From NCBI RefSeq assembly GCF_014652615.1, contig NZ_BMZD01000007.1, forward strand, positions 1 to 64,000: DNA of 64,000 bases, in the 5' to 3' direction. The notes under the pieces were generated by a model. It did not search any database. It saw only the letters and a list, made by a program, of their open reading frames with translations, and was not told the origin of the DNA. The position numbers and the translations under genes were made by a program. The DNA comes from Novosphingobium arvoryzae (GTDB lineage Bacteria; Pseudomonadota; Alphaproteobacteria; Sphingomonadales; Sphingomonadaceae). Shown piece after piece: positions 20,476 to 29,186 of this stretch (position 1 is the first letter of the stretch; each line of letters starts with the position of its first letter).

Positions 20476-21225
20476 TCAGAGCATCGCCATCCCGCCGTTC
20501 ACATGCAGGGTCTGCCCGGTCATGTAGCCGGCCTCCTTCGAGGCGAGATAGGCGACCGCCGCGCCAATATCCTCGCCCTCGCCCATCCGGCCCATCGGGA
20601 TGCGGGCATTCAGCGCATCCTTCTGCGCATCGGGCAGAACGTCGGTCATCGCGGTGCGGATGAAACCGGGCGCAACGCAATTGACCGTGATGTTGCGGCT
20701 CGCCAGTTCCTGCCCCAGCGACTTCGACATGCCCACCAGGCCGGCCTTGGCCGCGGCATAGTTCACCTGCCCCGGATTGCCGGTCGCCCCGACGACGCTG
20801 GTGATGGTGATGATGCGGCCGAAACGAGCCTTCATCATCGGCTTGGTCGCCGCGCGCATCAGGCGGAAAGCGGCTTCAAGATTGATCTTGATGACCTGCT
20901 CCCACTCCTCGTCCTTCATCCGCATCGTCAGGTTGTCGCGGGTGATCCCGGCGTTGTTCACCAGGATGTCGATCTTGCCGAGCGTATCGACAGTGGCCGG
21001 AACCAGATGCTCGACCTGTTCGGTGTTCGACAGGTCGCAGGTGATCTCGACGTGGTCGTGGCCGTACGTATCGTTCAGCTCCTCGCGAAACGCCCGCAGC
21101 TTGGCCGGGTTGGTCCCCGACAGCGCCAACCGCGCACCCTGCCGCGCCAGCGCGTGGCTGATCGCCGAGCCGATCCCGCCCGCAGCGCCGGTCACGAGGG
21201 CAGTCATTCCGGTAAGGTCAAACAT
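20476..21225 (-). CDS. fabG: 3-oxoacyl-ACP reductase
   Basis: FabG reduces 3-oxoacyl-ACP with NADPH in fatty acid elongation. The 249-residue short-chain dehydrogenase shows TALVTGAAGGIGSAIS, NNAGITRDN, the catalytic tyrosine/lysine pair in VNYAAAKAGL and the family ending YMTGQTLHVNGGMAML. MFDLTGMTALV at 21225 is preferred, while an ATG four codons upstream is also in frame. It follows fabD at about 15 bases, so the two form a fatty acid operon. Confidence 0.96.
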   Translation of the reverse strand: MFDLTGMTALVTGAAGGIGSAISHALARQGARLALSGTNPAKLRAFREELNDTYGHDHVEITCDLSNTEQVEHLVPATVDTLGKIDILVNNAGITRDNLTMRMKDEEWEQVIKINLEAAFRLMRAATKPMMKARFGRIITITSVVGATGNPGQVNYAAAKAGLVGMSKSLGQELASRNITVNCVAPGFIRTAMTDVLPDAQKDALNARIPMGRMGEGEDIGAAVAYLASKEAGYMTGQTLHVNGGMAML

Positions 21226-21240
21226 GCGGTTTTCCATGAC

Positions 21241-22176
21241 TCAGAGTTCCTTGATGAGCACTTCGATGTCGGCCATGCCGATCAAGCTGGTTACCGATAC
21301 ATCGCTGACGCTGCGGCCGATCATCGGGCCAAGCACCTTGCCGCCGAGTTCGACGAACTGGTCCACGCCCGCCGCCTGCATCGCGATCACGCTTTCGCGC
21401 CAGCGAACGCGGCCGCAGACTTGTTCGACCAGCAAACGCTGGACTTCGGCCGGGTCGGTCACCACGGATGCGGTGACGTTGGCGAACAGGGGCACGCGTA
21501 GCGCCGACGGGGGCGTCTTGGCCAGGGCTTCGGCCATGGCATCGGCAGCGGGCTGCATCAGCGGGCAATGGAACGGGGCCGAGACCGGCAGCGCCACGCC
21601 GCGCTTGATCCCGTGCTCCTTGACGAGGGCGATCGCGCGCTCGATCGCGCCCTTGTGGCCAGACAGCACGACCTGCGTCGGATCGTTGTCGTTGGCGACG
21701 GTGCAGACTTCACCCTCTGCCGCGGCATCGGCCAGCGCCTGCGCCTTGTCGATATCCGCCCCCAGCAGCGCGCACATCGCCCCGACGCCCACCGGCACGG
21801 CGGCCTGCATCGCCTGCCCGCGCAGCTTCAGCAGGCGGGCGGTATCGGCCAGCGAAAACGCACCTGCCGCACAGAGCGCGGTATATTCGCCCAGGCTGTG
21901 GCCGGCGACGAAATCGCACTTGTCAGCCAGGGCAATGCCGCCTTCCTGTTCGAGCACGCGCAGCACTGCGATGGCATTGGCCATGATCGCCGGCTGGGCA
22001 TTTTCGGTAAGGGTCAGCGCATCGTCCGGCCCGTCGCGCATGATCGCGGAGAGGTTCTGCCCCAGCGCGTCATCCACTTCCTCGAACACCGCGCGGGCGG
22101 CGGCGCTGGCGGCGGCCAGTTCCACGCCCATGCCAACCTTCTGGCTGCCCTGCCCCGGAAAAACGAATGCGCGCAT
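21241..22176 (-). CDS. fabD: Malonyl-CoA:ACP transacylase
   Basis: FabD loads malonyl groups onto acyl carrier protein. The 311-residue sequence has FVFPGQGSQKVGMG at the start, the nucleophile motif GHSLGEYTALC, and downstream the histidine segment PVSAPFHCPLMQPA. The start MRAFVFPG at 22176 has a GGAGTGAAG ribosome site. The order fabD-fabG is the usual one; acpP and fabF do not follow here. Confidence 0.97.
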   Translation of the reverse strand: MRAFVFPGQGSQKVGMGVELAAASAAARAVFEEVDDALGQNLSAIMRDGPDDALTLTENAQPAIMANAIAVLRVLEQEGGIALADKCDFVAGHSLGEYTALCAAGAFSLADTARLLKLRGQAMQAAVPVGVGAMCALLGADIDKAQALADAAAEGEVCTVANDNDPTQVVLSGHKGAIERAIALVKEHGIKRGVALPVSAPFHCPLMQPAADAMAEALAKTPPSALRVPLFANVTASVVTDPAEVQRLLVEQVCGRVRWRESVIAMQAAGVDQFVELGGKVLGPMIGRSVSDVSVTSLIGMADIEVLIKEL

Positions 22177-22211
22177 CTGCTTCACTCCAAAACCCAAGAT
22201 TGGCCGCGCGG

Positions 22212-23036
22212 TTATTGCCCCGCGCCGCGCCCCGCAAGCCCGAACGGCACGATCCTGTTGGCAACATCATGCCCGATGTCCGCCGCGCCGAGGAACGGGA
22301 TGGCATGGCGCGCGCACCAGTGGCGCGCGATGTCCTCTGCCGAAGCGCCAAATGGTCGGTCGTTTTCCGGCACATCGCTGACCCGCCCCAGCCGCAATCC
22401 GGCGATCCCGCCAAGGTGTGCGGTCAAGTGAAAGAACAGGCGATCGACCGCGTAGAGGTATTCGCTGACTTCCTCCACCATCACCACATGCCCCGCCAGC
22501 CCCGGCATCAACGGCGTGCCGCATAGCATCGCCAGCGTCATGAGGTTGAAGGCCACGGCAGGATGTTCATCCAGCGATGGCTCAAGCCCGCCGCGCTCCC
22601 CCGCCAGATAGCCCAGCGTGCGGCGCACCGCGTCTTCCCCGCCCGCGCGGCGAATGTCGCCGGGCATCGGTGCGTGAACCGGATGACCGATCCGGGCGCG
22701 GTACAGCCCGCCCAGCAGGGTGCCGGCATCGGAATAGCCCAGGAACAGCTTGTCCTGCGCCGCGCGATCGAACCGCGCCAGCGCCGCCTCTGTCACCCGC
22801 ACCGCGCCATAGCCGCCACGCGCGAACCACACCGCGTCGAAGGCGGGATCGTTGGCGCATTCCACCAGTGCCTCGATCCGCAGCGCGTCCGGTCCGGCAA
22901 AGTGGCCGTGGGCGGCAAAGCATTGCGGGTGGAAATGCAGTTCCAGCCCCGGAAACTCTGCCGCCAGCGCCAGCACGCGGGCGGCGTCCTCCTCGGCAAA
23001 GGGAGTAGACGGGGCGCAGATGGCAATGCGGGTCAT
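22212..23036 (-). CDS. ldcA: LD-carboxypeptidase (muramoyltetrapeptide carboxypeptidase)
   Basis: LdcA removes the terminal D-alanine from recycled murein tetrapeptides in the cytoplasm. The 274-residue product has the family pattern: IAICAPSTPF, ARGGYGAVRV, the probable nucleophile in GYSDAGTLLG, the glutamate in VEEVSEYLYAVDR and a histidine in AADIGHDVAN. No signal peptide is present. The start at 23036 is the first ATG with homology. It is divergent from the Mur ligase gene at 23163, which would act on its tripeptide product. Confidence 0.9.
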   Translation of the reverse strand: MTRIAICAPSTPFAEEDAARVLALAAEFPGLELHFHPQCFAAHGHFAGPDALRIEALVECANDPAFDAVWFARGGYGAVRVTEAALARFDRAAQDKLFLGYSDAGTLLGGLYRARIGHPVHAPMPGDIRRAGGEDAVRRTLGYLAGERGGLEPSLDEHPAVAFNLMTLAMLCGTPLMPGLAGHVVMVEEVSEYLYAVDRLFFHLTAHLGGIAGLRLGRVSDVPENDRPFGASAEDIARHWCARHAIPFLGAADIGHDVANRIVPFGLAGRGAGQ

Positions 23037-23162
23037 GGGCCATAGCCTACCCCGCCAGCCGCCCCCGTGAAAGCGCCGAACCTGCTTTTCCACCGCACAA
23101 AGGCGGCAAGCGGCGGTGAACATGGTTGAGTTGTGGGGATTTGGTGCCTAGCGACAAGCGGC

Positions 23163-24572
23163 ATGACTGACCTCACCTCTCACCCCTGGTTCTTCTGCGG
23201 CATCGGCGGATCGGGCATGCTGCCGCTGGCGCTGATCCTGAAAGGCCAGGGCGCGCAGGTGGCCGGATCGGACCGCAGCCGCGACCAGGGCCGCACGCCC
23301 GAAAAATTCGCCTGGCTGGAAAGCCTCGGCTTCACGCTGTTCCCGCAGGACGGCAGCGGGATCACTTCGGCCGATCAGGTGCTGGTCGCCTCGGCCGCCG
23401 TGGAGGACACCGTCCCTGAAATGGTCCGCGCCCGCGAACTCGGCTGCGCGCGGATGAGCCGGGCCGAACTGCTCTCGCGCCTGTTCAACGCCGCGCCCGC
23501 GCGGATCGCCATCGGCGGAACCAGCGGCAAGAGCACGGTCACCGGCATGGCGGGCTGGATCATGGTTCAGGCCGGGCGCGATCCCACGATCATGAACGGC
23601 GCGGTGATGAAGAATTTTGTCGCCGACGATGCGCCGTTTGCCTCCGCGCGGGTCGGAGAAGGCGGCGTGTTCGTGTCCGAAGTCGATGAAAGCGACGGAT
23701 CGATCGCGCTCTATAACCCCACCGTCGCGGTGCTGGGCAATGTCAGTCTCGACCACAAGAGCCTGGAGGAACTGCGCGAGTTGTTTGGCAATTTCCTGTC
23801 CCGCGCAGACGTGGCCGCGATCAATCTGGACGATGCGGAAACCGCCGCCCTGGCAGCGCGGGCGCAGGCGCTCGTGACATTCGCCATTGCCAGCCCCGCT
23901 GCGATGATCGGCGTCGCGCCGGGCTCCGTCACCGAAGGGCCAACCAGCCTGACCGCCACCGTGCTGGACCGCCGCGACGGCACCGCGCACGATCTGGTCC
24001 TGAAGGTTCCGGGGCGGCACAACCTGTTCAACGCGCTGGCCGCGATTGCCGCTTGCAATGCGGCCGGGGTGCCGGTGGCAACCGCCGTCGCCGCGCTCGG
24101 CTCGTTCAGTGGACTGGCGCGCCGGTTCGACATTGTCGGCACCAGCGCGCGGGGCGTGACCGTGATCGACGATTTCGGGCATAATCCGGACAAGGTCGCC
24201 GCCACGCTCGCCACGTTGAAAGCCCATCCGGGGCGGGTCATCGCGTTCTTCCAGCCGCATGGCTATGGCCCGCTGCGGCAGATGGGGCATGAGCTTGCCC
24301 AGACTTTCGCCCGGCTGCTGGGGCCGGACGACCTGACGATCCTGTGCGATCCGGTCTATTTCGGCGGCACGGTCGACCGCAGCGAAGGCAGCGAACGGAT
24401 CGTGCGGCTGATCCGCGAAGGTGGCGGACAGGCCGAACACATCCCTGCGCGCGAGGATTGCGCCGCACGGATGGCCGAGCTGGCCCGGCCCGGCGACCGC
24501 ATCGTGGTGATGGGCGCGCGCGACGACACGCTGACCGTGTTCGCGAAGGACCTGCTGGCCCGCCTGGACTGA
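23163..24572 (+). CDS. MurC/Mpl-type Mur ligase
   Basis: The 469-residue protein has the three Mur ligase domains: an N-terminal GIGGSGMLPLALILKGQG Rossmann part, a central ATPase and a C-terminal ligase domain with DDFGHNPDKVAATL. The ATP loop reads GGTSGKSTVTGM, where MurC and Mpl normally have GTHGKTTT. ESDGS (in EVDESDGSI) and GNVSLDHKS match the magnesium and histidine segments. Its place opposite ldcA suggests Mpl, which joins recycled tripeptide to UDP-MurNAc, rather than the essential MurC, usually found in the dcw cluster. That role is inference. A weak promoter TTGAGT-17-TAGCGA lies at 23126-23154, close to the ATG. Confidence 0.8.
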   Translation: MTDLTSHPWFFCGIGGSGMLPLALILKGQGAQVAGSDRSRDQGRTPEKFAWLESLGFTLFPQDGSGITSADQVLVASAAVEDTVPEMVRARELGCARMSRAELLSRLFNAAPARIAIGGTSGKSTVTGMAGWIMVQAGRDPTIMNGAVMKNFVADDAPFASARVGEGGVFVSEVDESDGSIALYNPTVAVLGNVSLDHKSLEELRELFGNFLSRADVAAINLDDAETAALAARAQALVTFAIASPAAMIGVAPGSVTEGPTSLTATVLDRRDGTAHDLVLKVPGRHNLFNALAAIAACNAAGVPVATAVAALGSFSGLARRFDIVGTSARGVTVIDDFGHNPDKVAATLATLKAHPGRVIAFFQPHGYGPLRQMGHELAQTFARLLGPDDLTILCDPVYFGGTVDRSEGSERIVRLIREGGGQAEHIPAREDCAARMAELARPGDRIVVMGARDDTLTVFAKDLLARLD

Positions 24573-24587
24573 GGCCGGCGGGGGCGC

Positions 24588-25532
24588 CTAGTGCGCCTTG
24601 CCCAGCAGCTTCTGGCCGGAATGCAGCCCCAGCGCGACCGCCGCGCCCAGCACCAGCCCGACCACGGCCGAAGCCACGGCATACGTCAGCCAGCCCAGCA
24701 CGGCCCCGGCCCCGCCACTCACCTGCTCGACCGCGTGCTGGATCGCGTGGGCCACATCGGACGGCCCGTGCACGCCCATTTCGTGCAGGCCGTGCAGGAT
24801 GATCCCGCCGCCGACCCACAGCATCGCGCCGGTCCCGACCACGGACAGGAAAGTCAGCACCTTGGGCATGGCCAGCAACAGCCCGCGCCCGATCTTCTGC
24901 GCCGCCGCGCCCGGCTTTTCCGCCAGATGCAGCCCGATGTCGTCCATCTTCACGATCAGCGCCACCGCGCCATAAACCACAGCCGTGATCACCACGCCGA
25001 CCAGCGCCAGCACCAGCCCGCGCTCCACGACCGGGGTATTGGCGATTTCGGCCAGCGCGATGGCCATGATTTCCGCCGACAGGATCAGGTCGGTCCGCAC
25101 CGCGCCCGAAACGCGCTCTTCCTCGAACGCGGCGGGATCGGTGATCGGGTCTTCCAGCGTGGCGCCGTGCTTGTCGCCGCCCAGCTTTTCCATGATCTTT
25201 TCCGCGCCTTCATAGCACAGGAACAACCCCCCCAGCATCAGCAGCGGGGTGATGACAAAGGGCAGGAATTCGCTCAGCAGCAGCGCGCCGGGCAGCAGGA
25301 ACAACAGCTTGTTCTTCAGGCTGCCCTTGGCGATCTTCCAGATGATCGGCAATTCGCGGTCGGGCGTGAATTCGGTGACGTAAGTCGGCGTCACCGCCGC
25401 ATCATCGATTACCACGCCCGCCGCCTTGGACCCGGCCTTGGCCGCTGCCACGCCGACATCGTCGATCGATGCCGCTGCGGCCTTGGCAATCAGCGAAATA
25501 TCATCGAGCAGCGCGATCAGGCCGGTAGACAT
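24588..25532 (-). CDS. DUF808 family inner membrane protein
   Basis: The 314-residue protein resembles E. coli YedI. It starts STGLIALLDDISLIAKAAA and has several hydrophobic helices, for example LLFLLPGALLLSEFLPFVIT, LALVGVVITAVVYGAVALIV and VGTGAMLWVGGGIILHGL. The function is unknown; family members are sometimes called DNA repair proteins without good evidence. It converges on the Mur ligase gene with about 15 bases between stops. Confidence 0.85.
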   Translation of the reverse strand: MSTGLIALLDDISLIAKAAAASIDDVGVAAAKAGSKAAGVVIDDAAVTPTYVTEFTPDRELPIIWKIAKGSLKNKLLFLLPGALLLSEFLPFVITPLLMLGGLFLCYEGAEKIMEKLGGDKHGATLEDPITDPAAFEEERVSGAVRTDLILSAEIMAIALAEIANTPVVERGLVLALVGVVITAVVYGAVALIVKMDDIGLHLAEKPGAAAQKIGRGLLLAMPKVLTFLSVVGTGAMLWVGGGIILHGLHEMGVHGPSDVAHAIQHAVEQVSGGAGAVLGWLTYAVASAVVGLVLGAAVALGLHSGQKLLGKAH

Positions 25533-25628
25533 GCGACAGGACTTTCCCTTGAAACCAGCGGCCTGCTTATCGGAGCAAGGCCTCCGGGTTCAAGGGCCAG
25601 TCGCGGCCTGTCCCCGCCTGTTAGCGGA

Positions 25629-26162
25629 TCAGCGCAGCACTTTTTCCAGCATGACCAGATGGGGATCGCCATCCACCCCGTGCGGGACAAAGCCCTTCTC
25701 GCGCTCCAGCTCGATCGCGGCGTGGTTCTCGCGGTCCTCGATCGAGATCACCCGGCGCAGCCCGCGTTCGCGCGCCGCATCGGCCAGCACATCCAGCAAG
25801 GCCCAGCCCACGCCCTTCCCGCGCCAGTTGCCGCAGACCGAAATCGCGATTTCGCCGGTATCGAGCGGATTGTCGCAAGCCAGCATCGCATGGCCCACCA
25901 CCACGCCCGTCGCGGCGTCGAACGCGATGAAGCTTTCGGTGCGGAAATGGTCCACTTCCACCATCGGGGCCAGGATCTTGTGATCCAGATGCTTGTGCGC
26001 CGACAGGAACCGGAAGCGGCGATCCTCGTCGCTCACACGGTCGAAGAACTCCTCCAGCAGGGACTCGTCCTGCGGAGTCACCGGACGGACCGCCAGCGTG
26101 GCGCCCGAACGGGTCTTGAGTTCCTTGGTCTGCGGAGCGAGAACAACTTGATCGGCCGACAT
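25629..26162 (-). CDS. GNAT family N-acetyltransferase
   Basis: The 177-residue protein has the GNAT fold: substrate-side region LLEEFFDRVSDEDRRFRFLS, strand AISVCG, the acetyl-CoA loop WRGKGVGWALL and NHAAIELEREKGFV. The first segment resembles acyltransferases fused to ADP-forming ligases that modify lysines, but substrate specificity cannot be read. The start has a strong AGGAGG site 7 bases upstream. It is divergent from rpsF, 240 bases away. Confidence 0.85.
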   Translation of the reverse strand: MSADQVVLAPQTKELKTRSGATLAVRPVTPQDESLLEEFFDRVSDEDRRFRFLSAHKHLDHKILAPMVEVDHFRTESFIAFDAATGVVVGHAMLACDNPLDTGEIAISVCGNWRGKGVGWALLDVLADAARERGLRRVISIEDRENHAAIELEREKGFVPHGVDGDPHLVMLEKVLR

Positions 26163-26273
26163 GGCGTACCTCCTTGGTTACGGAGCCTTGTTAGCAGGTG
26201 CAGCATAGCCGTCCTTGACCTTGCGCAAAATGCAACTGCATGGCGAAATTCCTGCTGCAGCGGGCGTTCCTGC

Positions 26274-26301
26274 TTGCATTCGCGCGAAATCCGGCTAAGG
26301 G
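26274..26301 (+). promoter_or_regulatory. Candidate promoter of the rpsF operon
   Basis: TTGCAT at 26274-26279 and TAAGGG at 26296-26301 are separated by 16 bases, predicting a start near 26308 and a leader of about 95 bases. The -10 is identical to that of the predicted atp promoter. Confidence 0.45.
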
Positions 26302-26308
26302 CCGCTGC

Positions 26309-26364
26309 TTCGCCGGACTGTCCGGTGAAACGAAGAAAGCCGGAGGGGCCCCGCAATGGTGCGG
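26309..26364 (+). promoter_or_regulatory. Structured leader of the rpsF-rpsR-rplI mRNA
   Basis: Two stem-loops are visible: TTCGCCGGA with TCCGGTGAA (26309-26329, three-base loop, one G-T pair) and CCGCA with TGCGG (26351-26364). S6:S18 is known in other bacteria to bind its own leader through a CCG-containing bulged stem. Whether this leader has that fold is unproven. Confidence 0.35.
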
Positions 26365-26403
26365 ATCAGCCAGCGATCGGTTAGATAGATAAAGGAAGCT
26401 GCC

Positions 26404-26766
26404 GTGCCGCTTTATGAGCACGTGTTCCTGGCGCGCCAGGATCTCAGCCAGGCGCAAGTCGACGCCCTGGCCGCCGCTGCGACGGAAATCGTCGAATCCA
26501 ACAACGGCAAGGTCACCAAGACCGAAACCTGGGGCCTCAAGAACCTCGCCTACAAGATCCAGCGCAACCGCAAGGCGCACTTCGTGCTGCTGAACATCGA
26601 AGCGCCCGCTGGCGTCGTGGCCGAGCTGGAGCGCCAGACCGCGATCAACGAAGACGTGATCCGTTACATGACCGTCCGCGTTGACGAACATGAAGCCGGC
26701 CCATCGGTGCAGATGCGCAAGAACGATCGTGAGCGCACCCGTCGTCGTGAACGCGAGGAGTTTTAA
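26404..26766 (+). CDS. rpsF: 30S ribosomal protein S6
   Basis: The 120-residue S6 binds 16S rRNA with S18 on the platform of the small subunit. It reads [19 protein letters not shown], then [20 protein letters not shown], and ends in a basic/acidic tail [12 protein letters not shown]. The start codon is GTG at 26404, with AAAGGAAG 7 bases upstream. First gene of rpsF-rpsR-rplI. Confidence 0.98.
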   Translation: MPLYEHVFLARQDLSQAQVDALAAAATEIVESNNGKVTKTETWGLKNLAYKIQRNRKAHFVLLNIEAPAGVVAELERQTAINEDVIRYMTVRVDEHEAGPSVQMRKNDRERTRRREREEF

Positions 26767-26768
26767 TC

Positions 26769-26993
26769 ATGGCCCGCGCATTTTTCCGCCGCCGCAAGAG
26801 CTGCCCGTTCTCGGGCAAGAACGCTCCGAAGATCGACTACAAGGACACGCGCCTGCTCCAGAACTACATGTCTGAGCGTGGCAAGATCGTGCCCTCGCGC
26901 ATCACCGCCGTTTCGGCGAAGAAGCAGCGCGAACTGGGTCAGGCGATCAAGCGTGCCCGTCACCTGGGCCTGCTGCCCTACCTCGTGAAGTAA
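26769..26993 (+). CDS. rpsR: 30S ribosomal protein S18
   Basis: The 74-residue S18 partners S6 on the 30S platform. It has the usual [20 protein letters not shown] start and [20 protein letters not shown]. It begins two bases after the rpsF stop, with GAGGAG as ribosome site inside the end of rpsF. Confidence 0.98.
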   Translation: MARAFFRRRKSCPFSGKNAPKIDYKDTRLLQNYMSERGKIVPSRITAVSAKKQRELGQAIKRARHLGLLPYLVK

Positions 26994-27007
26994 GGAGGGA
27001 CTGTCCC

Positions 27008-27601
27008 ATGCAAATCATCCTCCTCGAACGCGTCGAAAAGCTCGGCACCATTGGCGATGTCGTCACCGTGAAGGACGGCTATGCCCGTAACTTCCTGCTG
27101 CCGAACAAGAAGGCGCTGCGCGCCAACGAAGCCAACCGCAAGGTGTTCGAAGCCAACCGCGCCAAGATCGAAGCCGACAACGCTTCGCGTCGTGGTGAAG
27201 CCGAAGTCCACGCGAAGGACGTCGAAGGCAAGTCGGTCGTGCTGATCCGCGCTTCGTCGAACTCGGGCCAGCTGTATGGTTCGGTTTCGGTGCGCGACAT
27301 CGTCGACGCGCTGAACGCCGATGGCGCGAACCTGTCGAAGGCCATGATCGTGCTGGAACGCCCGATCAAGACCATTGGCGTGTTCGACGTGCGCGTCCAG
27401 CTGCACCCGGAAGTGGCCGTGACCGTCAAGGTCAACGTTGCCCGCTCGCCGGACGAAGCTGAACAGCAGGCCCAGGGCGTCGACGTGATCGCCGCGATGT
27501 TTGAAGAAGACGTCGCTGCGGCTGCCGAGATCGATTTCGAAGCCGGCAACGGCGAAGACCTCGAAGTCGAAGCTCCGGCTGCGGACGGCGACGAAGCCTA
27601 A
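27008..27601 (+). CDS. rplI: 50S ribosomal protein L9 with long C-terminal tail
   Basis: L9 binds 23S rRNA near the L1 stalk and helps keep reading frame. The N-terminal domain (MQIILLERVEKLGTIGDVV, GYARNFLLPNKKAL) and C-terminal domain are intact. At 197 residues it is about 45 longer than the common form: an acidic, Ala/Glu-rich tail follows the globular domain from about residue 150. The ribosome site AAGGAGGG is strong. A terminator follows 30 bases after the stop. Confidence 0.97.
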   Translation: MQIILLERVEKLGTIGDVVTVKDGYARNFLLPNKKALRANEANRKVFEANRAKIEADNASRRGEAEVHAKDVEGKSVVLIRASSNSGQLYGSVSVRDIVDALNADGANLSKAMIVLERPIKTIGVFDVRVQLHPEVAVTVKVNVARSPDEAEQQAQGVDVIAAMFEEDVAAAAEIDFEAGNGEDLEVEAPAADGDEA

Positions 27602-27631
27602 GCTTCGCGCCTTCCCAGGCACAAGATACCG

Positions 27632-27657
27632 GAAAGGGGCGCTTCGGCGCCCCTTTC
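27632..27657 (+). terminator. Rho-independent terminator of the rpsF operon
   Basis: GAAAGGGGCGC pairs with GCGCCCCTTTC around a TTCG tetraloop, and the 3' side runs into TTTCTTCGTTT. It is a strong stem directly after rplI. Confidence 0.85.
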
Positions 27658-27711
27658 TTCGTTTGGGGCCTGCGAGAGTTCGCCGCCGCATCACCACATT
27701 CATGCGCCGAG

Positions 27712-27740
27712 TTGAAATATTCTGACAACGGCCTTATAAG
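27712..27740 (+). promoter_or_regulatory. Promoter of the AMP nucleosidase gene, predicts a leaderless mRNA
   Basis: TTGAAA at 27712-27717, a 17-base spacer and TATAAG at 27735-27740 make one of the best sigma-70-like promoters in the window. The ATG begins at 27747, seven bases after the -10, which is where transcription should start. No ribosome site fits between. Confidence 0.65.
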
Positions 27741-27746
27741 CCCGCG

Positions 27747-29180
27747 ATGGAAAAGACAGAAAACATCATCGCGGAATTGGTCCGCGTTTACGAAACCGCC
27801 GTTACCACCCTCCGTTCGGACATTGCCGCCTTTGCGGCAGACGGCACCCTTCCCCCCGCCAGCCGCCGCGCCAATCGTGACTGGTGCTATCCGGAAATCC
27901 GCCTGCACTATGCGGGTGAGGAAACCCGGCCCGATCTGGCCCGCGCCTTTGGCCGGCTCGCCCATTCCGGCACTTTTGCCACCACCATCACCCGCCCTGC
28001 CCTGTTTGCGGATTACCTGACAGAGCAGCTGGCGCTGCTGCAGGACGACTACGCGATCGAGATTGAGGTAGGGCGCTCCGCGCAGGAAATCCCATTCCCC
28101 TACGTGATCGACGCCAGCTCAGGGCTGGGCGCGCTGCGTCCGGCCGATCTGGCCCGGTATTTCCCGGCAACCGAACTGGCCGCGATTGGCGACGAACTGG
28201 CCGACGGTATCGCGGTCGACGGGATGGAAGACATCCACCCGCTGGCCCTGTTCGACGGCCTGCGCACCGATTTCAGCCTCGCGCGCCTCGCGCACTACAC
28301 CGGCACGTCGACCGAGCATTTCCAGCGTTTCATCCTGTTCACCAACTATCACCGCTATGTCGATGAATTCGTCGACTGGGCGGCGCAGCAACTGGGCAAG
28401 GACGGCTATACGCTGCTGTCCGGCGCGGGCGGCCTGTTGATCGACGAGCCGACCGACAATGCGCGCGAACGGCTGTCCGACACCGCCTGGCGGCGTCACC
28501 AGATGCCGGCCTATCACCTTGTCCGGCCGGACCGGACCGGGATCACCCTGGTCAACATCGGCGTCGGCCCGTCCAACGCCAAGACGATCTGCGACCACCT
28601 CGCCGTGCTGCGCCCCGAAGCCTGGCTGATGATCGGCCACTGCGGGGGCCTGCGCGACACGCAGCGGATTGGCGACTATGTGCTCGCCCACGCCTACTTG
28701 CGCGACGATCACGTGCTTGATCCGGTCCTGCCGCCGGAAATCCCGATCCCGGCGATTGCCGAAGTGCAGATTGCCCTCGCCCGAGCGGCCGAAATGGTCA
28801 GCGGCGATATCGGCGCGAACCTGAAGAAGCGGATGCGCACCGGCACCGTCGCCACCACCGACGACCGCAACTGGGAACTGCGCTATACCCAGTCGGCCCA
28901 TCGCCTGAGCCTGAGCCGCGCCATTGGCATCGACATGGAAAGCGCGACCATCGCCGCCCAGGGCTATCGCTTCCGCGTTCCCTACGGGACGCTGCTGTGC
29001 GTCTCGGACAAGCCCCTGCACGGGGAAATCAAGCTGCCGGGACAGGCCAACCGCTTCTATGAGGAAGCGATTGCCGCGCACCTGCAGATCGGCACCACGG
29101 CCTGCGACCTGCTCCGCGCCGAGGGCGCCCGGCTGCATTCGCGCAAGCTGCGCGCGTTCAAGGAGCCGCCGTTCCGGTAA
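27747..29180 (+). CDS. amn: AMP nucleosidase
   Basis: The enzyme hydrolyses AMP to adenine and ribose 5-phosphate and helps control the adenylate pool. The 477 residues match the long bacterial form: an N-terminal regulatory domain to about residue 200, then a nucleoside-phosphorylase-like domain with VNIGVGPSNAKTICDHLA, MIGHCGGLRDTQRIGDYVLA and the catalytic segment IGIDMESATIAAQGYRFRVP. The promoter places the start of transcription at or next to the ATG. It converges on the alpha/beta hydrolase gene. Confidence 0.95.
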   Translation: MEKTENIIAELVRVYETAVTTLRSDIAAFAADGTLPPASRRANRDWCYPEIRLHYAGEETRPDLARAFGRLAHSGTFATTITRPALFADYLTEQLALLQDDYAIEIEVGRSAQEIPFPYVIDASSGLGALRPADLARYFPATELAAIGDELADGIAVDGMEDIHPLALFDGLRTDFSLARLAHYTGTSTEHFQRFILFTNYHRYVDEFVDWAAQQLGKDGYTLLSGAGGLLIDEPTDNARERLSDTAWRRHQMPAYHLVRPDRTGITLVNIGVGPSNAKTICDHLAVLRPEAWLMIGHCGGLRDTQRIGDYVLAHAYLRDDHVLDPVLPPEIPIPAIAEVQIALARAAEMVSGDIGANLKKRMRTGTVATTDDRNWELRYTQSAHRLSLSRAIGIDMESATIAAQGYRFRVPYGTLLCVSDKPLHGEIKLPGQANRFYEEAIAAHLQIGTTACDLLRAEGARLHSRKLRAFKEPPFR

Positions 29181-29186
29181 CGGCGG

